Source: Streptomyces narbonensis
GTDB taxonomy: Bacteria; Actinomycetota; Actinomycetes; Streptomycetales; Streptomycetaceae
Assembly (NCBI RefSeq): GCF_014649015.1
Contig: NZ_BMSF01000011.1
Span: 62,001-126,000 of the forward strand
Length of the DNA: 64,000 nucleotides
Direction of reading: 5' to 3'
Shown here: positions 40,791 to 50,700 of the stretch, in pieces
Layout: the number at the start of each line of letters is the position of its first letter
Numbering within the stretch: the stretch's first letter is position 1
Position numbers and translations under genes: made by a program
Notes under the pieces: model-generated
The model's input: the letters and a program-made list of their open reading frames with translations, nothing else
Database searches by the model: none
What the model was told of the DNA's origin: nothing

Positions 40791-41540
40791 TCAGTGCGCC
40801 TCCACCGTGACGGTGAAGGAGAAGCGGTCGCCGCGGTACCGGATGCGGGCCACGTCGACGACCCTGCCGTCCTCGTCGTACGTCACACCCGTGTAGTGGA
40901 GGATCGGAGAGAGCAGCGGGACCTGGAGCAGGCCCGCCGTCTCCGGGTCGGCGAGGCGGGCCTCGACCGTGTCCGTGATGCGGCTGATCCGCACCCCGAC
41001 CACGTCCCGCAGCACCTTCGTCATCGGCCAGCGGACCAGATCGGCCGGGTCGATCGCGGCGGCGAGCTCGGGGAGCACCGCGTTCTCCGCCCAGTTGGTC
41101 GGCTCGCCGCTCTCCCCGTCGCGGCGCAGTCGCCGGTACGCCACGACCTCCGGCACGTCGGGGAAGTACTCGGCGAGCTCGCCCGGCACCGGCTCCGCGC
41201 CGTGCCCGAGGACCGTCGTCCGCTCGCCCGACTGCTGGGCCACGATCGCGTCGATCGAGCCGAGCAGCCGGCGCGGGGTGGAGCGGCGGGCACCCGGCTC
41301 GATGAAGGTGCCGCGCCGCCGGTGCCGGCTGATCAGGCCCTCCTCCTCCAGCTCCTTGAGGGCCTGGCGCATGGTCAGCACGCTCACGCCGTAGTGGGCC
41401 GCGAGCTGCTCCTCGGTGGGCAGCCGCAGCGAGGCGTCGGGCGTGCGGCCCAGTATCGAGGCGCGCAGCGACTGCGAGACCTGATACCAGAGCGGCAGCT
41501 TGCGGTTCAGGACCAGCGAGTCGGGGGCGAAGGCGGTCAC
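40791..41540 (-). CDS. GntR family regulator with UTRA domain (HutC type)
   Basis: A 249-residue regulator. The winged helix (LPTEEQLAAHYGVSVLTMRQALKELEEEGLISRHRRRGTFI, residues 40-80) is followed by a UTRA ligand-binding domain ending ARIRYRGDRFSFTVTVEAH. It lies 40 bp downstream of hmgA on the same strand, so it may govern tyrosine/homogentisate breakdown, sensing an intermediate. GTG start at 41538-41540. Its stop codon is 15 bp from the MITE. Confidence 0.9.
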   Translation of the reverse strand: MTAFAPDSLVLNRKLPLWYQVSQSLRASILGRTPDASLRLPTEEQLAAHYGVSVLTMRQALKELEEEGLISRHRRRGTFIEPGARRSTPRRLLGSIDAIVAQQSGERTTVLGHGAEPVPGELAEYFPDVPEVVAYRRLRRDGESGEPTNWAENAVLPELAAAIDPADLVRWPMTKVLRDVVGVRISRITDTVEARLADPETAGLLQVPLLSPILHYTGVTYDEDGRVVDVARIRYRGDRFSFTVTVEAH

Positions 41541-41580
41541 GTGTTCTCCGTACGACGGCTACGGGCTTACGGCCGGGACA

Positions 41581-42918
41581 CTACGGCCGGAAGTGGCGCT
41601 CAAGACCCTGCCATACGTCGTCGTACCCCTTCTGCAGATGGTCGGCGTTCGCGGCCTGCGGGGTCGCGGTCACCGGCCAGCGGGTCTCGAACATGAAGGC
41701 GAGGCCGTCGTCGATCCGCTGCGGCTTCAGCTCCGCCGCGCTGGCCTTGTCGAAGGTCTCCCGGTCGGGGCCGTGCGCGGACATCATGTTGTGCAGCGAG
41801 CCGCCGCCCGGCACGAAGCCCTCCGCCTTCGCGTCGTAGGCGCCCTCGATCAGGCCCATGTACTCGCTCATCACGTTGCGGTGGAAGTACGGCGGCCGGA
41901 AGGTGTCCTCGCCGACGAGCCAGCGCGGGGCGAAGACGACGAAGTCGACGCCCGCGAGCCCCGGGGTGTCGGAGGGCGCGGTGAGGACCGTGAAGATCGA
42001 CGGGTCGGGGTGGTCGTAGGAGATCGTCCCGATGACGTTGAAACGGCGCAGGTCGTAGACGTACGGGGTGTGGTTGCCGTGCCAGGCGACGACGTCCAGG
42101 GGGGAGTGGCCGTAGGTCGCCGACCAGAGGTGGCCGCAGTACTTGTTGACCACCTCGACCGGACCCTCGACGTCCTCGTAGGCGGCGACGGGGGCCCGGA
42201 AGTCGCGGGCGTTCGCCAGGCCGTTGGCGCCGATCGGGCCGAGGTCGGGGAGCTGGAAGGGCGCCCCGTAGTTCTCGCAGACGTAGCCCCGGGCGGTCGG
42301 GCTCTGCCCGCCGTCGGACGCAGCGTCCAGCAGCTCCACGCGGAAGCGGACGCCGCGGGGGATCAGCACGACCTCGCCGGGGTGGGCGGCGAGCAGGCCC
42401 AGCTCCGTGTGGAGCAGCAGGCCGCCGCGCTCGGGGACGATCAGCAGCTCGCCGTCGGAGTCGCCGAAGACCCGCTCCATGGAGGCGTTGGCGTGGTAGA
42501 GGTGCACGGCCATGCCGGTGCGCTGGGTCACGTCGCCGTTGCCGCCGAGGGTCCACAGACCGGCGAGCCAGTCCGTGCCGGGGGCGGGCTCGGGCAGCGG
42601 GTTCCAGCGGAGCCGGTTCGGGTCCGGCACCGTCTCGGTGAAGGGGGCCCCGCGCAGCGTGCCGTCGTCGATCCGGGTGAACGGCGGGTGCGCGGCCGAG
42701 GGGCGGATCCGGTAGAGCCAGGAGCGGCGGTTGTGCGCCCGCGGCTCGGTGAACGCGCTGCCGCTGAGCTGCTCGGCATAGAGGCCGAGGGGTGCGCGCT
42801 GCGGCGAGTTACGGCCGTGCGGCAGTGCGCCGGGTACCGCCTCCGAGCTGTGCTCGTTGCCGAAACCGGTGCTGTAGGTGAGCGCCTCGGCCGTCTTCCT
42901 GGCCTGCTCCGTGGTCAT
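41581..42918 (-). CDS. hmgA: Homogentisate 1,2-dioxygenase
   Basis: A 445-residue dioxygenase that opens the ring of homogentisate to maleylacetoacetate in tyrosine and phenylalanine breakdown. Characteristic stretches are [13 protein letters not shown] at the N-terminus, [32 protein letters not shown] (iron-binding His and Glu) and [14 protein letters not shown] (further His ligands). Length and motifs are complete. A perfect inverted repeat 28 bp upstream is the likely operator, and a GntR/UTRA gene follows. hpd and fumarylacetoacetase are not in the window. Confidence 0.96.
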   Translation of the reverse strand: MTTEQARKTAEALTYSTGFGNEHSSEAVPGALPHGRNSPQRAPLGLYAEQLSGSAFTEPRAHNRRSWLYRIRPSAAHPPFTRIDDGTLRGAPFTETVPDPNRLRWNPLPEPAPGTDWLAGLWTLGGNGDVTQRTGMAVHLYHANASMERVFGDSDGELLIVPERGGLLLHTELGLLAAHPGEVVLIPRGVRFRVELLDAASDGGQSPTARGYVCENYGAPFQLPDLGPIGANGLANARDFRAPVAAYEDVEGPVEVVNKYCGHLWSATYGHSPLDVVAWHGNHTPYVYDLRRFNVIGTISYDHPDPSIFTVLTAPSDTPGLAGVDFVVFAPRWLVGEDTFRPPYFHRNVMSEYMGLIEGAYDAKAEGFVPGGGSLHNMMSAHGPDRETFDKASAAELKPQRIDDGLAFMFETRWPVTATPQAANADHLQKGYDDVWQGLERHFRP

Positions 42919-42945
42919 CGCCCGCTCCTGTCCTGAGCCCGCAAG

Positions 42946-42973
42946 GGAATCCTATGGATGACCGTAGGATTCC
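42946..42973. promoter_or_regulatory. Inverted repeat upstream of hmgA
   Basis: GGAATCCTA-N10-TAGGATTCC, a perfect 9-bp inverted repeat 28 bp before the hmgA start codon and within its promoter zone. It is a probable binding site for a dimeric regulator of homogentisate breakdown, possibly the GntR protein at 40791. Confidence 0.6.
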
Positions 42974-43070
42974 GCGGCGCTCCCGTCAACGGGGGCGTGG
43001 CGGGAGCCGTTCCGGATTGGTGCCGCACGAGGGGGTCAGGAAAGATGAACAATGCTCTACTCTCACGCGC

Positions 43071-45311
43071 ATGTCCTGGACCCGAAGAATCGTCCTCGCC
43101 TTCTCGGTCGTGCTCGCGGCCCTCGCCGGAGCCCTGCTCACCGCCCCCGGGGCCCAGGCCCACGAGGAGCGGCCCGTCACCTTCCCCGACGGCTCCGGCA
43201 CCGTCCCGCAGCCCCGCTCGGGCGAACCCGACCTCCTCGTCTGCAAGACCGACCGCGCCGACTTCGCGCGCCGGATATCCGCCTTCCCGGCCCCGGTCAA
43301 GGCCCGCAACCTCGCCCTCCTCGACCGCTGCGCGCGCGAGGGCTACCGCCACCTCCAGGAGGCCGTCGACGCCGTCGACCGGCCCGGGATGACGATCGCG
43401 GTCCTCCCCGGCCTCTACGAGGAAGAGCCCTCACTGCCCAAGCCCACCGGCGCATGCGCCGCGCTCAAGGCGCCGAACTCCTCCTTCGGCTACCAGATCC
43501 TCAGCTACGAGCAGCAGCGGCAGTGCCCGCACAACCAGAACCTGGTCGCGATCCTCGGCAAGAAGAACCTCCAGATCGAGGGCACCGGCGCCTCCCGCCT
43601 CGACGTCGTCTTCGACGCCAAGTACCAGAAGCTCAACGGCATCCGGGCGGACCAGTCCGACGGCGTCTACTTCCGCAACTTCACCGCCCAGCGCACCACC
43701 TTCAACTCGCTGTACGTGCTCGCCGCCGACGGCTTCGTCATCGACGACGTCCTCACCCGCTGGAACGACGAGTACGGCTTCCTGACCTTCGCCTCCGACC
43801 ACGGCCTCTACAAGAACTGCGAGTCCTACGGAAACGGCGACTCCGGCATCTACCCCGGCTCGGCCTCGAACATCAACGACGGCCGCGGCTACGACGTGCC
43901 CCGCTACTCCATCGAGATCACCGGCTGCCGCAGCCACCACAACATGGTCGGCTACTCCGGCACCGCCGGAGACTCGGTCTGGGTCCACGACAACGAGTTC
44001 GACCACAACATGGGCGGCGCCTCCATGGACTCCGCCTTCCCCGGCCACCCCGGACTTCCCCAGAACCACGCCCGCTTCGAACGCAACCTGATCCACGACA
44101 ACAACCAGAACTACTACCCGTACGTCGCCGACGGCACCTGCGCCAAGCCGCCCGTCGAGCGCGGCTACGAACGGGGCGTCGTCTGCCCCCAGATCTCCAT
44201 GCCGCCCGGCACCGGCATCATCACCGCAGGAGGCAACTGGAACCTCTACGAGGACAACTGGGTGTACGGCCACCAGCGCGCCGCCTTCTACCTGAACGCC
44301 GTGCCCGCCTTCATCCGCGGCGAGTCCGCTTGGGCCAAGCAGTTCGACACCTCCCACCACAACCGCTACGCCGGCAACCACCTCGGCGTCGACAGGGCCG
44401 GCAACTCCCGCCCCAACCGCACCGACGTCTGGTGGGACGGCCAGGGCAGCGGCAACTGCTGGCAGAGCGACGCCGGCGCCGCCAGCCCCGGCGCCCTGCC
44501 CGGCTGCGGGGAACGCCGCGGCGACGTCTCCGGCGACACCGACCGCCTCGTCGGCGAACCCGTCAAGCTCGCCCAGCTCCTCGTCTGCGCCGACTACAAC
44601 GTCCAGGCCCGCCGCCTCCCGGCCGGCTGCGACTGGTACGGCGCCCGCGGCCTCCAGCGCGTCGAGACCCAGCTCGCCCTCGGCAGCGCCCTCGTCCTCG
44701 CCCTGACCGGCACCGCCCTGTGGTGGCGCCGCCTGCGCGGCCACCGGCTCGCGGGCCTGGCCACCCTCGCCGGCCTCGTGGGCCTGACCCTCGACGTGGT
44801 CGGCTCGACCCTCGCCCTCACCCCGACCGCCGTACCGGCCCTCGCGCTGCTCCTCATGGGCGCGTGGTGGACCCTCGTCGGCCTCGCCCTGCGGCCCACC
44901 CGCCCCGTCTTCGCCTGGACCACGGTCGCGCTCGGCGCCCTCACCCTGCTCGACGCCTTCGACAAGGCGGTCCTGATGGTCCCGGGCATCCCCCTCAGCC
45001 CCGCCTGGTTCCGGCTGCTCCTCGGCGTCGTCTGGGTCCTCTGGGCGGTGATCGCGGCAGGCACCCGCACCCCGCCGACCACCCCCACCCCCGTTCCCAC
45101 CCCCGGCACCGACTCCGCCCCCGCCACAGCCCCCGAACCAGGCGAGCCGGAGCTCACCCCCGCCGGTGAGGCCGCTCCCACGCCGGCGTCCACCTCGGCG
45201 TCCGCCTCCGAGCCCACCTCGGCGCCCACCTCGGCGCCCACCTCGGCGTCCGCCTCCGCGCCCACCTCGGCGTCCGCCGAGGCCCGGCCGCACGAGGAGG
45301 GGGCGGCGTGA
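43071..45311 (+). CDS. Parallel beta-helix surface protein with C-terminal membrane region
   Basis: A 746-residue protein. After a signal peptide (to about residue 32, APGAQAHEE), residues 60-490 form a right-handed parallel beta-helix (rungs such as LQIEGTGASRLDVVFD, GVYFRNFTAQRTTFNSLYV, YKNCESYGNGDSGIYP). Several cysteines and many His/Asn/Asp residues line the rungs. Residues 540-665 contain four to five membrane helices, and a Pro/Ser/Ala/Thr-rich cytosolic or outer tail with TSAPTSAP repeats ends the protein. NosD-type beta-helices assist copper sites, and the next gene is cupredoxin-like, so metal handling is possible but unproven. ATG at 43071. Confidence 0.82.
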   Translation: MSWTRRIVLAFSVVLAALAGALLTAPGAQAHEERPVTFPDGSGTVPQPRSGEPDLLVCKTDRADFARRISAFPAPVKARNLALLDRCAREGYRHLQEAVDAVDRPGMTIAVLPGLYEEEPSLPKPTGACAALKAPNSSFGYQILSYEQQRQCPHNQNLVAILGKKNLQIEGTGASRLDVVFDAKYQKLNGIRADQSDGVYFRNFTAQRTTFNSLYVLAADGFVIDDVLTRWNDEYGFLTFASDHGLYKNCESYGNGDSGIYPGSASNINDGRGYDVPRYSIEITGCRSHHNMVGYSGTAGDSVWVHDNEFDHNMGGASMDSAFPGHPGLPQNHARFERNLIHDNNQNYYPYVADGTCAKPPVERGYERGVVCPQISMPPGTGIITAGGNWNLYEDNWVYGHQRAAFYLNAVPAFIRGESAWAKQFDTSHHNRYAGNHLGVDRAGNSRPNRTDVWWDGQGSGNCWQSDAGAASPGALPGCGERRGDVSGDTDRLVGEPVKLAQLLVCADYNVQARRLPAGCDWYGARGLQRVETQLALGSALVLALTGTALWWRRLRGHRLAGLATLAGLVGLTLDVVGSTLALTPTAVPALALLLMGAWWTLVGLALRPTRPVFAWTTVALGALTLLDAFDKAVLMVPGIPLSPAWFRLLLGVVWVLWAVIAAGTRTPPTTPTPVPTPGTDSAPATAPEPGEPELTPAGEAAPTPASTSASASEPTSAPTSAPTSASASAPTSASAEARPHEEGAA

Positions 45312-46168
45312 CACGCGCGACGCACCCGCGCGGGGCGGCGACGCCCCTCCTCTCCCTGGTGCTCGTCCTGGCCGCCGCACTGCCCCTCGCGGGCTGCGGC
45401 GGCCCGGCCACCACCCACCACAAACCCGGCACCACCCACGAGGAGGCGTCCGGGAGCAGCGGCACCCTCCTCCCGGCCCGCGACGAGTCCGGCCACCGGC
45501 TGCGGGAGGTCCCCGCGGCGACGGCGCCCACCGTCCGGGTCGAGGCCAGGCCCGATACGGAGGGCGGCTGGAACATCCACCTCACAGTGGAGAGGTTCCG
45601 CTTCACCCCGGACAGCACCGGCGGCGCTGCCCTCCCCGGCCGCGGCCACGCCCGACTGCTGACCGACGGCCGGGAGACCGCCCGCCTGTACGGCGACTGG
45701 GGACACGTACCGCCCGGGGCGCGCACCCTGACCGTCCGCCTCCACGCAGACGACCACACGGTCTGGGCCGTCGCCGGCGCACCCGTCCAGGCCACCGTGC
45801 GCCTGGACGGCGCCCCCGCGGCCCCGCCTAGCCCCCGACCGTCCGACACGGCGACCGCCCCGGCCCCCGCCACCACCGCGCCGCCGAGCCCCCGCCCGAC
45901 CGAGACGGGCCGGACCGTCACCCTCACCATCGCCGGCAAGACCGTCGAACCACCCCCTTCCCGCATCGAGTTGAAGAAGGGTGAGCGCCTCACCCTCCGC
46001 GTCACCGGCGACCGTGCCGACACCGTCCACGTACACGGCTACGACCGTGAAGTCCCCCTCTCTCCCGGCGTCCCCGCCGCCCTCACCCTCACCGCCGACC
46101 GGACGGGTCTCTTCGAGGTCGAGACCCACGAGTCCGGACTCCTCCTGACCCAACTCGTCGTCCGGTGA
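45308..46168 (+). CDS. Lipoprotein with cupredoxin-like C-terminal domain
   Basis: A 286-residue lipoprotein: signal peptide with lipobox LAGC (Cys about residue 29), a first beta domain (residues 75-160, GGWNIHLTVERFRFTP, GHARLLTDGRETARLYGDWGHVP), a Pro/Thr/Ala linker, and a last domain (200-286) of cupredoxin type (IELKKGERLTLRVTGDRADTVHVHGYDREVPLSPG). The His pair in VHVHGYD could bind metal, but the Cys-His-Met of blue copper proteins is not seen. GTG at 45308 overlaps the preceding stop. It sits outside the membrane beside its two membrane-bound partners. Confidence 0.75.
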   Translation: MTRATHPRGAATPLLSLVLVLAAALPLAGCGGPATTHHKPGTTHEEASGSSGTLLPARDESGHRLREVPAATAPTVRVEARPDTEGGWNIHLTVERFRFTPDSTGGAALPGRGHARLLTDGRETARLYGDWGHVPPGARTLTVRLHADDHTVWAVAGAPVQATVRLDGAPAAPPSPRPSDTATAPAPATTAPPSPRPTETGRTVTLTIAGKTVEPPPSRIELKKGERLTLRVTGDRADTVHVHGYDREVPLSPGVPAALTLTADRTGLFEVETHESGLLLTQLVVR

Positions 46169-47433
46169 CCGGCGTCCCGCTCGCCCACGGCGTCGGCTCC
46201 CGGCACGACCTCCCCCTCTCGCCCTTCTACGCCTACGCCGGCGCCTTCACCGCACTCCTCGTCTCCTTCCTCGCCCTCGGGTTGCTCTGGTCCACCTCCT
46301 GCTTCCGCGGCGATCTGGCCGGGCGCCCCCTCCCCGCCACCGTCCAGCGGGTGGCCGACGCGCCGGCCACCCGCACCACCCTCCGACTCCTGGGCGCCGC
46401 CGTCGCCCTGCTGTTCCTCGCCCACCTCCTCCTCGGCCCCGACGATCCGGACCGCAACCCCGCGCCCGGCGCCCTCTACGTCCTCCTCTGGGTCGGACTC
46501 GTCCCTGCCTCCCTCCTCCTCGGCCCCGTCTGGCGCCTCCTCAACCCGCTCCGCCCCCTGCACGCCCTTCGCCCGCCACGGAACCCGCGCCCGGTGCCCG
46601 CCGCCGTCGGCATCCGCCCCGCCGCAGCCGGGCTCCTCCTCTTCACCTGGCTCGAACTCGTCGCCCCCGACAACACCTCCACCGGCACCCTCCTCATCGC
46701 CCTCGCCGTCCACGCCGGCGTCCAGCTCCTCGGCGCCGCCCGCTACGGCGACCGCTGGTTCGCCCATGCCGACCCCTTCGAGGTCTACTCCTCCCTCCTC
46801 GCCCGCCTCTCACCCCTCGGCCGCCGCGCCGACGGCCGCCTGGTCCTGCGCTCCCCCTTCCACGGCCTCGACTCCACCCCGCAGACCCCCGGTCTCGTCG
46901 CCACCGTCTGCGTCCTCCTCGGCTCCACCGCCTACGACGGCCTCTCCGACAACCCCCGCTGGATCACCACCCTCCAGACGTCCTCCCTCGACCCCACCGT
47001 CACCGCCACGCTCGGTCTCCTCGCCGTCGTCGCCCTCGCCGCCGCCTTCTACGGCCTCTGCGCGGGCGCCCTCCGCCTCATGGACCGGTCCCTCACCACA
47101 CCCCTCACCTCCTTCGCCCACTCCCTCCTGCCCATCGCCCTCGGCTACCTCGTCGCCCACTACTTCTCGCTCTTCGTCACCGAAGGGACACGTACGGTCA
47201 TCATGGCAGCGGGCACTGACAACGCCCTCTCGCCCGCCCCGCCACTGGGTCCCGGAGGCCTCGCGACCCTCCAGGTCGCCGCGATCGTCACCGGTCACGT
47301 CCTCGGTGTCGTCGCCGCCCACGACCGCTCCGTGCGACTCTTCCCGCCGGCCCGGGCCATCGCGGGCCAACTGCCGCTGTTCCTGCTGATGATCGCGTAC
47401 ACCCTCGGCGGCATCGGCCTGCTCATCGCCTGA
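46165..47433 (+). CDS. Integral membrane protein, 'fenitrothion hydrolase' family
   Basis: A 422-residue protein with about ten membrane helices. Landmarks such as AHGVGSRHDLPLSPFYAYAG, LLLGPVWRLLNPLRPLHALR, DPFEVYSSLLARLSPLGRRADGRLVLRSP in outline, and LPIALGYLVAHYFSLFVTEG match the actinobacterial family that databases name fenitrothion hydrolase; that name derives from one pesticide-degrading strain and probably hides the real role. GTG start overlaps the lipoprotein stop, making a coupled trio. His residues in the helices (AHYFS, HDR) could be metal ligands. Confidence 0.78.
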   Translation: MTGVPLAHGVGSRHDLPLSPFYAYAGAFTALLVSFLALGLLWSTSCFRGDLAGRPLPATVQRVADAPATRTTLRLLGAAVALLFLAHLLLGPDDPDRNPAPGALYVLLWVGLVPASLLLGPVWRLLNPLRPLHALRPPRNPRPVPAAVGIRPAAAGLLLFTWLELVAPDNTSTGTLLIALAVHAGVQLLGAARYGDRWFAHADPFEVYSSLLARLSPLGRRADGRLVLRSPFHGLDSTPQTPGLVATVCVLLGSTAYDGLSDNPRWITTLQTSSLDPTVTATLGLLAVVALAAAFYGLCAGALRLMDRSLTTPLTSFAHSLLPIALGYLVAHYFSLFVTEGTRTVIMAAGTDNALSPAPPLGPGGLATLQVAAIVTGHVLGVVAAHDRSVRLFPPARAIAGQLPLFLLMIAYTLGGIGLLIA

Positions 47434-47458
47434 CCTCCGACCTCGAAGAACCATCAGT

Positions 47459-47480
47459 AACCCTCTTGAACAAGGGGGTT
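47459..47480 (+). terminator. Stem-loop after the membrane-protein operon
   Basis: AACCCTC pairs with GGGGGTT (one G-T pair) around an 8-nt loop, 25 nt after the stop. TTGAAC within the loop (47466-47471) and TATGGT at 47491-47496 could also form a promoter for the toxin gene, with a long 19-bp spacer. Confidence 0.45.
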
Positions 47481-47728
47481 GGCGTGAGGCTATGGTGATC
47501 ACCGCGCGCCCGGCGGAGCCTGACCACTCCACGACGGCGCGCACATCACCGGCGGCCGGGGGGACAGTGCCGCCACGGGGAGGATGGAACCGCCATGCCG
47601 CGACGCCGGCTCGGCGTACCCGGAAGACCGGGACGCCGAGCTGTCGCGCCCGCGTGATCCGCGTGCGGAGTTCCGGCCTCCCTTGCAGGACGTCCCCACC
47701 GTCCTCGCTCCACACGAAGGATCCACTC

Positions 47729-50700
47729 TTGCGTTTCAGACCAGGAATGCTCATACCCGGATCACGGTTGTCCGCGATCCTCACCCCTCTCACCACCTCC
47801 GTGGTCGGCCTCGCCGTGCTCGGCGGCCTGGCCGTCCAGCCCGGCACCGCCGCCCCGCGCATGGCCACGGTCGGCAACGACTACGACTGGTACGACGAGA
47901 CGGCCGCCGAGGAACTGCGGCAGGACCAGTGCCTGATGGCCGAGGTCCTGCGCATGGGCGGACCCGCCATGGGAGCCGTCGCCAAGGGCGGGCTCGACCT
48001 GCCGCCCGAGGGCCTCCACACCGCGGCCGACCGCAAGTACTGGGAGGACACGCCGCTCGCCACGGCATTCGAGAAGGACAAGGCCGCCGCCGACAAGGAG
48101 CTGGCGGACATCTACGGCCTCCGCGAGACGTGGAAGAAGCCCGTGTACGGGCTGACCACTCCGGCAGGCATCAACGACACCACCTTCCACTGGCCGCCCG
48201 GCGTCAGCGAGGGCGAGGACTTCCACACCCAGACCGGCCTGACCAAGTGGATCGCCGACCGTTACTGGAAGGACGAGGGCGACTTCTACGTCGACCCCAC
48301 GCCGAAGGCCGACGAGAAGACCCGCAAGGCCGTCACCGACCTCGGCACCCCTCTCTACGGCACCCCTCCCAACTCGCAGACCAGCACCGACTGGTACCGC
48401 GACGGAGCCGAGCACGAGGGCTTCAAGTGGCTGAAGGAAGCCACCTTCGAGCCCACGGGCGCCGACAACGCCCGGCTCTTCCTCGCCGCCGGCGGCTTCC
48501 CCCGGACGGCTCCCGCCCCGGGGACTCCGGAGTTCCGCATCGCCGTCGAGGACATGAAGACCCGGTACTCGACCTGTGCCTGGCGCGACGCGATCGACCC
48601 GAGCAAGGTCCTGGGCCCCATCGCCGACACGGCCGCCGCCGAGTGGCAGCAGGAGATCGCCGCCCAGGCCGCCCAGCGGAACAAGGTCCTCAACGCGAAC
48701 GCGAACGCCACCAGGGCACTCGCCACCGGCTCGCGGGCGCTCGGCCAGATGCTCGGCCACTCGTGGGTCGCCGACCACCTCACCCGCTGGCAGGACTACT
48801 GGTCCGCGGGCGGCGTCGGCTGGATCGGTGACGCCGAGTCGACGATCGAGCTGAAGGCCGCACCGGGCAAGTGTCTGGAGTCCCAGGGCGGCGGAACCGC
48901 CAACGGCACCCCCGTCCAGGTCTACACCTGCAACGGCGGGGCCGGACAGAAGTGGCGGATGGAGGGCGACGACCACGGCCTGCACCTGCGCAACGTCAAG
49001 TCCATGACCTGCCTCGACGTCGCGGGTGGCGGCACCGCCGTCGGCACGAAGATCCAGCTCTACACGTGCAACAGCTCCCCGGCGCAGACGTGGGCCTACA
49101 CCCCCCGCGCCACCACCGCGCTGAAGGGCGTCGGCTCGGGCAAGTGCCTGAACTTCCCGACGTACGACCTCGGCAAGGACGCGCTGCTCGCCACCTGCAA
49201 CAGCACCGGCCCGCAGCAGCTCACCGTCAAGCCCTCCGGCAACAAGGGCGAGGTGCAGCCCAAGGCCCACTTCGACCAGGCCACGAAGGGCGTCACGGAC
49301 GCCCGCGCGGGCGCCAAGGCGCAGCTGCTCGTCATCAAGCAGCAGGCCGCCAACGTCGCGGCGGCCGTGGCCGCCTCCGACGCCGCCGAGCAGGCCGCGT
49401 ACGGCATCGCCGACTCGCAGGGCGTTCCGCGCGGCCGCGGCATGCTCGTGGGTCTGCAGAAGGCCCAGGTCACCAAGGGCATCTCCGCCGCGCTCAACGC
49501 GATGGTGAAGGCCGGCGAGACCGCCGAGGCCGCCACCAGGGCCGCCGCCGCGGACAGCGAGACCATCGCCCAGCGCGCGCTCGCCCAGGCCTCCCTGTCG
49601 AAGGCCGAGTTCCGCAAGGAGGCGGCCCGCGCCGCCGAGCTCCAGGCCAAGGCCGCCGCGGACGGGGCCAAGTTCCAGCGGGACACGGCCAAGAAGGAGA
49701 AGGAGACCGCCGAGGCCAAGCTCGCCGTCGCGCTGAAGGCGGAGGCCGACGCGAAGGCCGCCGCGGCCGACGCCCACGCGCGCAGGCTGTCGGCGGAGGC
49801 GGAGGAGAAGACCGCCGAGAAGGAGAAGCTGACCGCCGTCGCCAAGCAGGGCGAGGCGGCCCAGCACCGCAAGAACGCCGAGGCGGAGGCGGTGAAGGCG
49901 CAGGACGCCAAGAAGCTCGCCGAGTCCGCCGAATCCACCGCGGTCCAGAAGAAGAACGACGCGGTGAAGGCCAAGGACAAGGCCCGCGACCTGCGGGACG
50001 ACGCCTGGGCCGCAGAGCAGAAGGCCGACGCCGCCCGTGCCAAGGCCGATGCCAAGGAGGCCTTCGCCCAGGCCCATGAGTCGGACGAGGCCGCGCAGGC
50101 GTCCCGGGAGGCCGCGAACGCCGCTGACACGCACGCGGACAACGCGGAGGCGGCGGCAGGCCGGGCCCGCGGCGAGGCCGACGCGGCGACGGAGGCCGCC
50201 GCGGACGCGGACGCCGCCGCCACCCGTGCCGAGGCCGCCGCGAGCCGCGCCCGCGCCGACTCGGACGCGGCCCACGCCGCCAAGCTCCGGTCCGAGGCCG
50301 CCGTGGCCACCGCGACCAGCGCCGTGGCCGACGCCCTGGAGGCCTCGAAGCGTGCCGCCGACGCGGCGAAGACCGCGCTGCAGCTCGCCGACGAGGCGGA
50401 GGCCAAGGCCAAGGAGGCCAAGACCCACGCGGACGAGGCGAACAAGGAGGCCGGCAAGGCCCTGGCCGCCGCCGCCAAGGCCGCCGGATTCGCCCACGTC
50501 ACGGCCCAGGCCGCGGTCGACGCGGGGAACTCGGCCGCGCAGGTCGCCCAGCCCGCCAACGACGCCATCCAGCTCGGCTCCCCCTACGTCACGACCGACT
50601 CGGCCGCCGGCCTCGTCGTCCTGACCGGCCAGGCGTCGAAGACCATCGCCGAGCAGCAGAAGGCCGTCGCCGACACCCACGCCGCGAACGCGAAGGACGA

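Noticed and set aside
47492-47728. Upstream in-frame extension of the toxin to 47492
   Set aside because: The extension lacks a ribosome-binding site and would put about 80 Pro/Arg/Thr-rich residues before the signal peptide; TTG at 47729 has a good site.
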